Assembly: GCA_018672285.1 (NCBI GenBank)
Contig: JABHGC010000236.1
Span: forward strand, 1 to 34,757
DNA: 34,757 bases
Source of the DNA: Methylococcales bacterium
Lineage (GTDB): Bacteria > Pseudomonadota > Gammaproteobacteria > JABHGC01
Direction: 5' to 3'
Part shown: one piece after another, positions 8,015 through 14,907 of the stretch
How positions within the stretch are numbered: position 1 is the first letter of the stretch
Layout: every line of letters begins with the position of its first letter
Translations under genes and position numbers: made by a program
Notes under the pieces: generated by a model
Seen by the model: the letters and a program-made list of their open reading frames with translations, nothing else
Database searches by the model: none
What the model was told of the DNA's origin: nothing

Positions 8015-8353
8015 ATGATGGAAGCAGTTGTTGATGGACAAACCATTGAGTTAAGTGAAGCAGGTTGGTTATTGAACCTTGATGAGTGGAGCGAAGGTCT
8101 TGCTGAGCAAATTTCAGTCACAGAGCAAATTGCTGAGTTAACTGAAGAGCACTGGAATATCATCAACATGGCAAGGGACTACTTTAAAGATACTGGTACC
8201 GTTTGTGAGCCACGTAAATTCTCTAAATTGCTGGCTAAAGAATATGGTAAAGACAAAAGTAGCCAAAAATATATCTACTCGTTGTTCCCACAGGGTTTGA
8301 TTAAGTGTGCGAATAAAGTGGCAGGCTTACCTCGTCCTAAAGGTTGCAGTTAA
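8015..8353 (+). CDS. tusE: TusE/DsrC family sulfur-relay protein
   Basis: A 112-residue DsrC/TusE-fold protein that would carry persulfide sulfur on its penultimate cysteine, either in tRNA 2-thiolation (TusE) or, for true DsrC, in dissimilatory sulfur metabolism. Visible family marks are an N-terminal segment ending GWLLNLDEWSEGLAEQ, the LTEEHWNIINMARDYF helix, and the C-terminal arm GLPRPKGCS with Cys111 penultimate. DsrC has a second Cys 11 residues before the last one; here that position (100) is Asn and a Cys sits at 98 instead. Two adjacent ATGs are possible starts (8015, 8018); GGAG at 8008-8011 fits the second better. No dsr or sox operon surrounds it, so a TusE-like role is the more cautious reading. 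Confidence 0.82.
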   Translation: MMEAVVDGQTIELSEAGWLLNLDEWSEGLAEQISVTEQIAELTEEHWNIINMARDYFKDTGTVCEPRKFSKLLAKEYGKDKSSQKYIYSLFPQGLIKCANKVAGLPRPKGCS

Positions 8354-8673
8354 GCCAGGTGTGGTTAAAAGCAATATGCCTTGGTGTAGTGTTTGCTACG
8401 CCTTGTGGCAGTTATGCTGCCAGTCTAGAGCATTATAATACGCTAGTGGATGAGCACAATGCGCTGATCGCTTCACAGCAGTCATTGCAAGCAGAGTACA
8501 ACGCGTTAGTGGTTAAATATAATGCGCTGACAAAACGAGAAAAGCAGCACCTTAATCACATTCGTGCGCTTCAAACAGAACAGAAAAAAATGGTTCGGAC
8601 CTTAAAACTTCCAGGCTGCTCCGCCGCTCGGGAGACACTCAAGCAATGCCTTCCTGAAATATTTATTAAATGA
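8344..8673 (+). CDS. small exported coiled-coil protein of unknown function
   Basis: I do not recognise a family. The frame overlaps the end of the TusE-like gene and the start of the dehydrogenase gene by a few bases, so it is probably a real member of this operon. No ATG is available: a TTG at 8344 or a GTG at 8359 would start it. The N-terminus has a hydrophobic stretch ending in a plausible Ala-x-Ala signal-peptidase site near SYAAS, so it is likely periplasmic. Residues 28-80 form a heptad-like helix with a repeated YNALV/HNALI pattern. Two cysteines near the C-terminus (PGCSA and KQCLP) could form a disulfide. Confidence 0.6.
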   Translation: MQLSQVWLKAICLGVVFATPCGSYAASLEHYNTLVDEHNALIASQQSLQAEYNALVVKYNALTKREKQHLNHIRALQTEQKKMVRTLKLPGCSAARETLKQCLPEIFIK

Positions 8674-9587
8674 TTAACCATCACACGCCACTACAAATCG
8701 GTTGGATTGGTACTGGCGTAATGGGCTTGTCTATGTGTGGGCACTTAATGTCTGCCGGACACTCTGTTCATGTCTACTCAAGATCTAAGCACAAAGCGAA
8801 ACCGTTATTAGAGCAAGGTGCTGTGTGGTCGGCAACGCCTCAATTATTAGCGAATGAATGTGACATAGTTTTTACGATGGTGGGTTTGCCAGAAGATGTG
8901 CGTGAAGTGTACCTAGGGGAGTTTGGCATCCTACAAGCAGAGGATTTGCCTGGTATCGTGGTGGATATGACAACCTCAGAACCAAGCTTGGCACAAGACA
9001 TATTCCAGCAAGCAAAAGCGTTAGGCGTTCAAGCCATTGATGCACCTGTTTCCGGTGGTGATATTGGCGCTAAAGCTGGCATGCTTTCTATTATGGTTGG
9101 TGGTGATGCGCTTGCAATTGCTGAGGTCTATCCTTTGTTTGAGTTGATGGCTAAAACCATCATTCATCAAGGGGCAGCAGGCGCAGGCCAGCATACCAAA
9201 ATGTGCAACCAAATTATGGCTGCAGGCAGCATGATTGGTATGTGTGAAAGCTTGTTGTATGGATATAAAGCAGGTTTGAAGTTAGAGGTTATGTTGGAGT
9301 CGATCGGCGGTGGGGCAGCTGCTTGTTGGGCATTGGAAAACTTGGCTCCTCGGGTGCTTGATAGTGATTTTTCACCCGGTTTTTTTGTCACCCATTTTGT
9401 AAAAGATATGGGGATTGTATTAGATGAAGCTAAGCGCATGTCCTTGGTCTTACCCGGGCTGTCTTTAGTGCATCAGTTGTATCTTGCGGTGCAGGCCCAA
9501 GGTCATGGCAAGTTAGGCACGCAGGCATTAATGTTAGCGTTGCAGCAGTTGTCAGGCGTTAATCATTTTAAATCATCGAATCATTAG
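8670..9587 (+). CDS. 3-hydroxyisobutyrate dehydrogenase-family NAD(P)-dependent oxidoreductase
   Basis: A 305-residue beta-hydroxyacid dehydrogenase. The Rossmann motif GWIGTGVMGLSMCGHL lies at residues 11-26, the substrate-binding APVSGGDIGA segment near 127, and the catalytic Lys in GAGQHTKMCNQ near 177. The family includes 3-hydroxyisobutyrate dehydrogenase (valine breakdown), tartronate semialdehyde reductase and succinic-semialdehyde or glyoxylate reductases. Sequence motifs alone do not separate them. A D-glycerate 3-kinase-like gene lies elsewhere in the window (31.1 kb), which leaves a role in glycerate metabolism open. It overlaps the preceding gene by 4 bp and ends in a terminator. 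Confidence 0.88.
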   Translation: MINHHTPLQIGWIGTGVMGLSMCGHLMSAGHSVHVYSRSKHKAKPLLEQGAVWSATPQLLANECDIVFTMVGLPEDVREVYLGEFGILQAEDLPGIVVDMTTSEPSLAQDIFQQAKALGVQAIDAPVSGGDIGAKAGMLSIMVGGDALAIAEVYPLFELMAKTIIHQGAAGAGQHTKMCNQIMAAGSMIGMCESLLYGYKAGLKLEVMLESIGGGAAACWALENLAPRVLDSDFSPGFFVTHFVKDMGIVLDEAKRMSLVLPGLSLVHQLYLAVQAQGHGKLGTQALMLALQQLSGVNHFKSSNH

Positions 9588-9608
9588 AGCCAGCACTGGT
9601 TCTTTTTT
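9586..9608 (+). terminator. intrinsic terminator after the dehydrogenase gene
   Basis: AGAGCCA (9586-9592) and TGGTTCT (9597-9603) pair in a 7-bp stem with one G-T wobble and a 4-nt GCAC loop. A run of T up to 9608 follows. It begins inside the stop codon of the upstream gene and closes that operon. Confidence 0.8.
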
Positions 9609-9635
9609 ACCGCGCAATGGAAGGGTTAAGCCTGG

Positions 9636-10328
9636 ATGTACAAAAACTTGGAGCTGAGGTTTAGCGCACTACTGTTTGGTTTTCTAGTCGTATGGAGTGT
9701 CACCGCTCAAGCTGCAAGTACTTGTTATGGCGCCCCTAGCCAAGGTCGGTTAGTCGGTGGTGTTCAATTACCGAGTAGCGGTAAAAATTTTACCAGTTAT
9801 AGTTATGCCGCTGAACTTGCAGGCCGAACATACGTTCACTCAACGGTAAAAGCGGTCATGCTTGCCGCTTTTAAGCGGTTGGCCAAATCTCATCCTCAAA
9901 CGGTTTACAAATACGCAGAAACAGGCTTTGAAGAAGGCGGTCTTTTTAAACCGCATAAAACGCACAGAAATGGTTTGTCGGTCGATTTTATGATGCCGGT
10001 GTTGAATGCAAAAGGGCAATCTGCTCATTTACCCACGCATGCTTTTAATCGCTTGGGTTATGATATTGAGTTTGATCGAAAAGGTCGCTATGAAGGTTAT
10101 CGGATTGATTTTGACGCATTATCAGCGCATTTAGTTGCATTGCATAAAGCGGCTAAGGTGTTAGGTGTCGGTTTAAACCGGGTGATTATTGCACAAGAAT
10201 TTAAACCCGTATTATTTCAAGCAAGTGGCGGCTCCTACTTGCAAAAGCATATTCGTTTTTCCAAAAGGCGTTCTTGGGTGCGGCATGATGAGCACTACCA
10301 TGTGGATTTTTCTATTCCGTGTTTATAG
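9636..10328 (+). CDS. MepA-like penicillin-insensitive murein endopeptidase
   Basis: A 230-residue exported LAS-type zinc peptidase (family M74-like), expected to cleave D-Ala-mDAP cross-links of peptidoglycan in the periplasm. It starts with a typical signal peptide (hydrophobic residues 10-25, cleavage near AQAAS). The zinc and catalytic pattern is visible: H-x6-D in HRNGLSVDFMMP and the C-terminal H-x-H in RHDEHYHVDF. It is shorter than E. coli MepA (about 274 aa) and lacks some of its disulfide cysteines. It stands alone between a terminator and a 300-base gap. Confidence 0.82.
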   Translation: MYKNLELRFSALLFGFLVVWSVTAQAASTCYGAPSQGRLVGGVQLPSSGKNFTSYSYAAELAGRTYVHSTVKAVMLAAFKRLAKSHPQTVYKYAETGFEEGGLFKPHKTHRNGLSVDFMMPVLNAKGQSAHLPTHAFNRLGYDIEFDRKGRYEGYRIDFDALSAHLVALHKAAKVLGVGLNRVIIAQEFKPVLFQASGGSYLQKHIRFSKRRSWVRHDEHYHVDFSIPCL

Positions 10329-10634
10329 CCTCTTGAGTTTGTTTTTATATCTCTAGCATGTTTTTACTGACCTCTATTAAGCTTCATTGAATATAACCAT
10401 TGTCGGCACCAAGTGTTGCAATTTTTGTACAGTCGTCTACAGAAGCTGAGGTGATTGATTTACCTGCAAAAAGGTGTGACAAAGTAGCGTGATATCAGTT
10501 GTTAAGCAAGGTCATGCTGTAAATGGTGGGCAATTGAATTTGGCTTCATAGCGTTGACTGTTTAGCTTAAGCAAACAGCGATTTTTCAACTATAATTAGT
10601 ACAAATTCTCGTGTTAATAAAAGATTGGAAAAAA
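10329..10634 (+). promoter_or_regulatory. intergenic region with dyad and -10 box before the cheX-like gene
   Basis: About 300 bases without a gene. Near its right end lies a dyad, CTGTTT (10558-10563) and AAACAG (10573-10578), around the palindrome GCTTAAGC. A perfect TATAAT follows at 10591-10596. The dyad covers the expected -35 position, so it could be an operator or activator site; a weak -35 (TTAAGC, spacer 18) lies inside it. The rest of the gap shows nothing recognisable. Confidence 0.35.
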
Positions 10635-11597
10635 ATGCAACCAGCTGAAATGATCAGTAAAATTATTGTTTGTGATGTTACTGAGGGTGAAAAGTCGTTA
10701 GAAGCCTTTTGTGATGCCAATGAGTTGATCCCATTTATTGTCGATGATCCAGACATTTTGCCGAATGTGTTAGATGCCAATATTGGCTTAGGCGGTGTGA
10801 TTTTATCTGAAGATTTCGGTGGAGAAGATGGGTGGGTAGCTGTGGCTGAAATTATTCGTCGTAAACGGCCTGAATTACCTATTTTTTTTCGTCTAGTGAA
10901 TATCAGCGCTGAATCTTTGCCAGAGATTGTGATGCAGTTTGCAGGCACGTTCGTTATTGATGACCTTGAGGGTTTGCAAGGGTTAATCAAAGAGCATGTG
11001 ATGGTGACTTGGTATCCTGAGCCGTTTGTTGAGCGAATTCAGGAAGTGACGATTGCGGCACTACAAAACCAATTTAATTTTACTGAAGTGTCTTGTGAGA
11101 TGTATTATTTAGGGTTGGATCAATTGACCCATGGTAAGTTAGTGACCGTCATTCCTATTGAAAGTGATTGGTGTCGTGGTTACATGGTCATTCAATCCGA
11201 AAAGGAAGCCATCAACCAAGCGGTTATAGCAGGTAGAACGGCTTTGAAAGAGGGGGATTGCATCAATAACTTTAGTGCCTCCAATCAAGTGGTAGGGGAA
11301 ATTACAAACTTAGTTTGGGGGGCGCTTAAAAATGAATTTTTTAATGGCAAACCATTAAATCCTATCAACTCTCAAATTCCCATCATCATTAATTATGATT
11401 TAGAGCATCTTTCATTTGCAACAGCGACACCTCAGCTGTGTTTTGATTATACGGTTGAACACCTTGATGGGATGTTAGAACCATTCTCTGTATACCAAAA
11501 GTTTGTCTTTAACTTAGATTGGTCTCCAGAGCTGTTTGATGAAGATGCGGCAATAGCAAACAAGGTTGAAAACACAGGTGAATTAGAAGAGTTCTAA
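10635..11597 (+). CDS. CheX-like phosphatase fused to a degenerate receiver domain
   Basis: The ATG at 10635 (320 aa) is preferred over a GTG 24 bases upstream. Residues 8-120 have the alternating pattern of a response-regulator receiver, but the residue aligned with the phospho-accepting Asp is Ser58 by eye, so phosphorylation looks unlikely. Residues 150-290 resemble the CheX/CheC phosphatase fold. The segment VVGEITNLVWGALKNEF carries the E-x-x-N catalytic motif (Glu222, Asn225), which removes phosphate from CheY-type proteins. The C-terminus is acidic. There are no che or fli genes nearby; a second receiver protein lies 1.9 kb downstream on the opposite strand and is a candidate partner. 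The phosphatase assignment is a motif-level inference. Confidence 0.7.
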   Translation: MQPAEMISKIIVCDVTEGEKSLEAFCDANELIPFIVDDPDILPNVLDANIGLGGVILSEDFGGEDGWVAVAEIIRRKRPELPIFFRLVNISAESLPEIVMQFAGTFVIDDLEGLQGLIKEHVMVTWYPEPFVERIQEVTIAALQNQFNFTEVSCEMYYLGLDQLTHGKLVTVIPIESDWCRGYMVIQSEKEAINQAVIAGRTALKEGDCINNFSASNQVVGEITNLVWGALKNEFFNGKPLNPINSQIPIIINYDLEHLSFATATPQLCFDYTVEHLDGMLEPFSVYQKFVFNLDWSPELFDEDAAIANKVENTGELEEF

Positions 11598-11606
11598 ATG
11601 TAACCA

Positions 11607-11629
11607 AATTGTTACAATTGCTAACAATT
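11607..11629. repeat. inverted repeat upstream of the exported phosphatase gene
   Basis: AATTGTT (11607-11613) and AACAATT (11623-11629) form a 7-bp dyad with a 9-base spacer, and the sequence ATTGTTACAAT inside it is itself palindromic. It lies 68 bases ahead of the next start codon and just after the cheX-like stop. It is AT-rich with no T-run, so an operator is likelier than a terminator. Confidence 0.3.
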
Positions 11630-11697
11630 GAGGAACATCATTATTTAATTGTATTCAGTACTATGGCTGCTCACTAACCACTGTTGAGCACTTAGCC

Positions 11698-13470
11698 ATG
11701 AATCAAAAACTAACAAAAATCATTCGCTTATTAACCTTTAGCCTGTGCGTTTGCAGCTCAGGTTCTGTGGTTGCCAAGAGCACGGTCACTTTCATGCATT
11801 TAAATGACTTGCATGCCAATCTCGTCCCACATAATGACCTGGTTCAAAACGTGGATAAACCAGGTACAGAGTATGTTGAGCGGGGTGGTTTAGCGCGAAC
11901 AGCAACACTGATTAAAAAGATTCGTCAAAATAACCCAAACAGCGTGTTAATGAATATTGGGGACACCTATCATGGGGGCGTGGAAGCCGTTTTTACCAGT
12001 GGTGAGGCCATTATTGACCCTGTTAATGCACTAGGGATTGATGTTGGTGTTGCGGGGAATTGGGATTTTGCATTTGGTCCTAAGGTGACAAGAGAGCGGT
12101 ATGGACAATCTGTAATGTCCTTCTTTAAAAAGGGCAAAAGACCTAATTTCCCGAATTTAGCTGCTAACGTCACTTATAGTGCGCCGTTCTTTAAAAAAGG
12201 AAAACCTTTCATGCCTGCGACAATGCTGCCTCAGGTGGGGGATGTGTCTGTAGGGTTTATTGGCATAACATCTGACATTGTGCCTCAAATGGCCAGCTTT
12301 TTAGCCTTGGGTTTAGAGTTTGCTGAGGGGGAAGCCGCTTACCTGAAATTGATAGAGCAGCATAGCGCTGAGCTTCGTGCTAAAGGGGCAGACATTGTGG
12401 TCGTGATGAGTGAGCTTGGGTTGCAGAAAGATGTGCGATTGGCCAACTTGGTGACGCCAAATTCTGTTGATGTGTTTTTTTCAGCGCATACCCATGAAAC
12501 CACGTTTGAGCCGATTCAATCAGAAAGTGGTGCTTTAGTGGTTGAGTCCGGGAATGATGGTTACCTAGGGCAAATGGATATTGTGGTCGATGATGAGCAT
12601 ATTGTCATCGCTAGAAATTGGACTTTACACGCTATTGATCATCGTTTGGCAGAAGACCCTGCTATGAAAGCCTTGGTTGCCAAAGCCAGGGCGCCGTTTT
12701 TAGCGGATGATGTGAATATGACGGCAGGTTTAATGCAAGGCATGCAAACACTAACCCAGCCCATTAATACGGTGATAGGCCGTACTAAAGCCCCTATGAC
12801 ACGTCGGCATTCCCTTGAAAGTGATTTTAATAATGCATTGACTGACATTTTAAGAGACATGACGGGCACCGATGTGGCGATGACCAAAGGGTTTCGATTT
12901 GAAAGTGTGATCCCTGAAGTAGGCGCTAAAACAGAGCAAGATCATGTTGCAACGGGTGATATTACGCTAGAGGATGTCTATCGATTTTTCCCAACGGCTT
13001 ATCAATTTGCAACCGCAACCACGACACCGGCACGCTTAAAAAGCATCATTGAAGAGGGTTTAACCAATACTTACTCTGCGGATGTGTTTAAGCAAAACGG
13101 GGGTTGGTTCGAAGGCTTTTCAGGGTTAAATTTAGTGTTAGATTTAACCGCTAAAGACGGGGAAAGAGTGCTGGCCATGCTGATTGACGGTCTAAACAGC
13201 ACTGTTGATGATGTGGCTGAAATAACCGTTACAGGCTGTGTCAGGCCAATAGAGTCAGCAGGTATTATGTGTGATTTTAATGGGTTTAATGATGTTGAGC
13301 GTTTGATTAATCCTGATACAGGGGCTGCTTGGAGCAATATTGAGTTGTTCGTAAAAGCGGTGCAAGAGCAACGCTTACCAATACAGACGCGGCGCACGGT
13401 TGAAGACGTGAGTGAAACACCCTTGTGGCCTATTGCAGACTTTATCCAGCCAGTGAATGGTGTGCAATAA
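11698..13470 (+). CDS. exported UshA/SoxB-superfamily metallophosphoesterase with altered catalytic motifs
   Basis: A 590-residue periplasmic protein with a signal peptide (cleavage near VVAKS, residue 26). An N-terminal calcineurin-like domain is followed by a 5'-nucleotidase C-terminal domain from about residue 350. Metal-site motifs: NDLH (Asp37, His39), NIGDT (Asp89), GNWDF (Asn121) and SAHTHE (His264, His266). UshA has GNHEFD with a catalytic His and Asp; here they are Trp122 and Ala125, and the His of the THLG-type motif is Glu239. The GNWDFAFG pattern recalls the GHWEFTYG-type motif of SoxB thiosulfohydrolases, as I remember it. It could be a nucleotidase-like esterase, a SoxB relative or a non-catalytic binding protein. 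No other sox gene is present. Confidence 0.75.
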   Translation: MNQKLTKIIRLLTFSLCVCSSGSVVAKSTVTFMHLNDLHANLVPHNDLVQNVDKPGTEYVERGGLARTATLIKKIRQNNPNSVLMNIGDTYHGGVEAVFTSGEAIIDPVNALGIDVGVAGNWDFAFGPKVTRERYGQSVMSFFKKGKRPNFPNLAANVTYSAPFFKKGKPFMPATMLPQVGDVSVGFIGITSDIVPQMASFLALGLEFAEGEAAYLKLIEQHSAELRAKGADIVVVMSELGLQKDVRLANLVTPNSVDVFFSAHTHETTFEPIQSESGALVVESGNDGYLGQMDIVVDDEHIVIARNWTLHAIDHRLAEDPAMKALVAKARAPFLADDVNMTAGLMQGMQTLTQPINTVIGRTKAPMTRRHSLESDFNNALTDILRDMTGTDVAMTKGFRFESVIPEVGAKTEQDHVATGDITLEDVYRFFPTAYQFATATTTPARLKSIIEEGLTNTYSADVFKQNGGWFEGFSGLNLVLDLTAKDGERVLAMLIDGLNSTVDDVAEITVTGCVRPIESAGIMCDFNGFNDVERLINPDTGAAWSNIELFVKAVQEQRLPIQTRRTVEDVSETPLWPIADFIQPVNGVQ

Positions 13471-13488
13471 CGCAAGGGGGTGAGGCAG

Positions 13489-13525
13489 GTGAAGTTTGGC
13501 CTTAGTGGCCAAACTTCACTTTTTT
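13489..13525 (+). terminator. strong intrinsic terminator of the exported phosphatase gene
   Basis: GTGAAGTTTGGCC (13489-13501) and GGCCAAACTTCAC (13507-13519) pair perfectly over 13 bp with a 5-base loop (TTAGT), followed by six T. The loop holds the stop codon of the convergent regulator gene, and the right arm plus T-run encode its last residues, Lys-Lys-Val-Lys-Phe-Gly-His. Confidence 0.9.
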
Positions 13526-14644
13526 GGTTTCAGCAAGTACTTTATTGACTTGGTCGATGATCTTATGAAACTCAACATCGAGGTTCATACCGCTCTGGAA
13601 TAGGGTCTTGGTGTTTTTTTCTGTTTCGGTGACAAGCTCAGATAAAAAAGCTTCTTGCCTTGGTTCAAGGCCAAGGTGTAAATAAGACTCTTCTAGTTTT
13701 ACGACTAATTCGCACATGACTTCAGAGTGCATCAGCTCTAATTGACTGTGTTGCTGGTTAATTTCTTCAATACTATTGGTTGCCAATCGAACAATGTTAG
13801 TGAGTATGTCTTGTTTGTTTTGCAGCTCTATTTCAGAGTCAATACTGCCAGCTCTGGCATCAATACTGTCGACTAATATGGTCAGGTGCTCTTTCAGCCG
13901 GTCAATCTTCTCTTCATCATTGGGTAAGTTCTTGATGAGTAAGGTGAGGTGTGGTGCATTGAAAATAATGCGCCCTTTAAACTCAAAAATAGGAATTTTA
14001 CCATGGGCACCTAGAAGCGCTTTCTTTTCGATGGGTAGCTCAATGTCATCTTGAAAGTAAAACTCAGGCTCTCCCATTTCGATTAACATTAAGCTGTAGT
14101 CAAGCCCATAACTGTCTAGTGCCTGAAAGGCTAACTCTGCAATCTCTTCATGCTCTACACATTGAAAGCAGTCTTGAATGAAGCGTAGGGCAATGCCCAT
14201 TTCTGAGGAGTTGGCTATGGTCGCCTTGGCCATATTCATCGACTCATTGTGGGATTCGGTGAGCTGGTTGATTTTTTTCTGGTTAACTAGGCAGGTATTG
14301 ACCCAGCGTTGTAAATTCTTGTCTGAAAAAGGTCTCTCGATGTGCTGGTTAATACCTGCATTGTAAAACTCGATTTCATCTTCAGCGCTGTGAGCGGAGG
14401 AGATAATAATAATTGGGACACCGTCATGGCTGATTGCGTTGAGTTTTTGGCAGATATCGCTCGGCGTAATGCCTGAGTCATCAATGTCTAATAGTAAAAG
14501 GTCAGGTGCGTGCTCAGCAATATCAAGCCCGGTCATGATATCTGAAAAGGGGAGCACGTCGAAGTTACTCTCTTTCAATATGTCACACAAAGTGTCACAG
14601 GTTTCTGCGATGTTGGTCGCTACGAGAATACAATGGTTGCTCAC
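13502..14644 (-). CDS. degenerate response regulator with sensor-like and helical C-terminal regions
   Basis: A 380-residue cytosolic protein starting at a GTG (14644) with AAGG upstream. Residues 4-118 are a receiver domain: Asp53 (LLLLDID) aligns with the phosphorylation site. However, the acidic pair that binds Mg2+ is missing (VATNIAE where VDDE is usual) and the conserved Lys is Arg104 (HIERPF). Residues 145-250 resemble a GAF-like sensor region that I cannot name precisely. The rest is long helices, likely a dimerising bundle. There is no DNA-binding, EAL, GGDEF or HD domain. It is convergent with the phosphatase gene and near the CheX-like gene, and may work by protein-protein contact. 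Confidence 0.7.
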   Translation of the reverse strand: MSNHCILVATNIAETCDTLCDILKESNFDVLPFSDIMTGLDIAEHAPDLLLLDIDDSGITPSDICQKLNAISHDGVPIIIISSAHSAEDEIEFYNAGINQHIERPFSDKNLQRWVNTCLVNQKKINQLTESHNESMNMAKATIANSSEMGIALRFIQDCFQCVEHEEIAELAFQALDSYGLDYSLMLIEMGEPEFYFQDDIELPIEKKALLGAHGKIPIFEFKGRIIFNAPHLTLLIKNLPNDEEKIDRLKEHLTILVDSIDARAGSIDSEIELQNKQDILTNIVRLATNSIEEINQQHSQLELMHSEVMCELVVKLEESYLHLGLEPRQEAFLSELVTETEKNTKTLFQSGMNLDVEFHKIIDQVNKVLAETKKVKFGH

Positions 14645-14907
14645 TGGGTTGGCCTTGGTTTGGTTTTATTGCATTAAGACTCATAGTATAGACGGTACGG
14701 TTTAGATGTGCTTTTAAAGCTATCACCAGTTTAATTCTTATGTTTTTTCAGTGGTTATTTGGGGCTGCTGTCTTTGGCCGAGGAATGGGGGATATTGTGT
14801 TGTGATATAGCCGATGTCGTGAGGGCAACACCCTCAAAATTATCAGTCGTGTTGATGTTGCGGTTAGCCGTTAATACACCCACTAACCGCATGATATTAT
14901 GTCGCTT
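14645..14907. repeat. intergenic gap with two inverted repeats between regulator and hydrogenase large subunit
   Basis: Two dyads are visible: TGAGGG/CCCTCA (14820-14836, 5-base loop) and TGCGGTTAG/CTAACCGCA (14859-14891, 9-bp stem, 15-base loop). The second lies 17 bases beyond the hynL stop and could terminate, or protect the 3' end of, the hydrogenase transcript, although no T-run follows it on the minus strand. The gap should also hold the regulator gene promoter; a TATACT-like -10 is the only hint of it. Confidence 0.4.
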
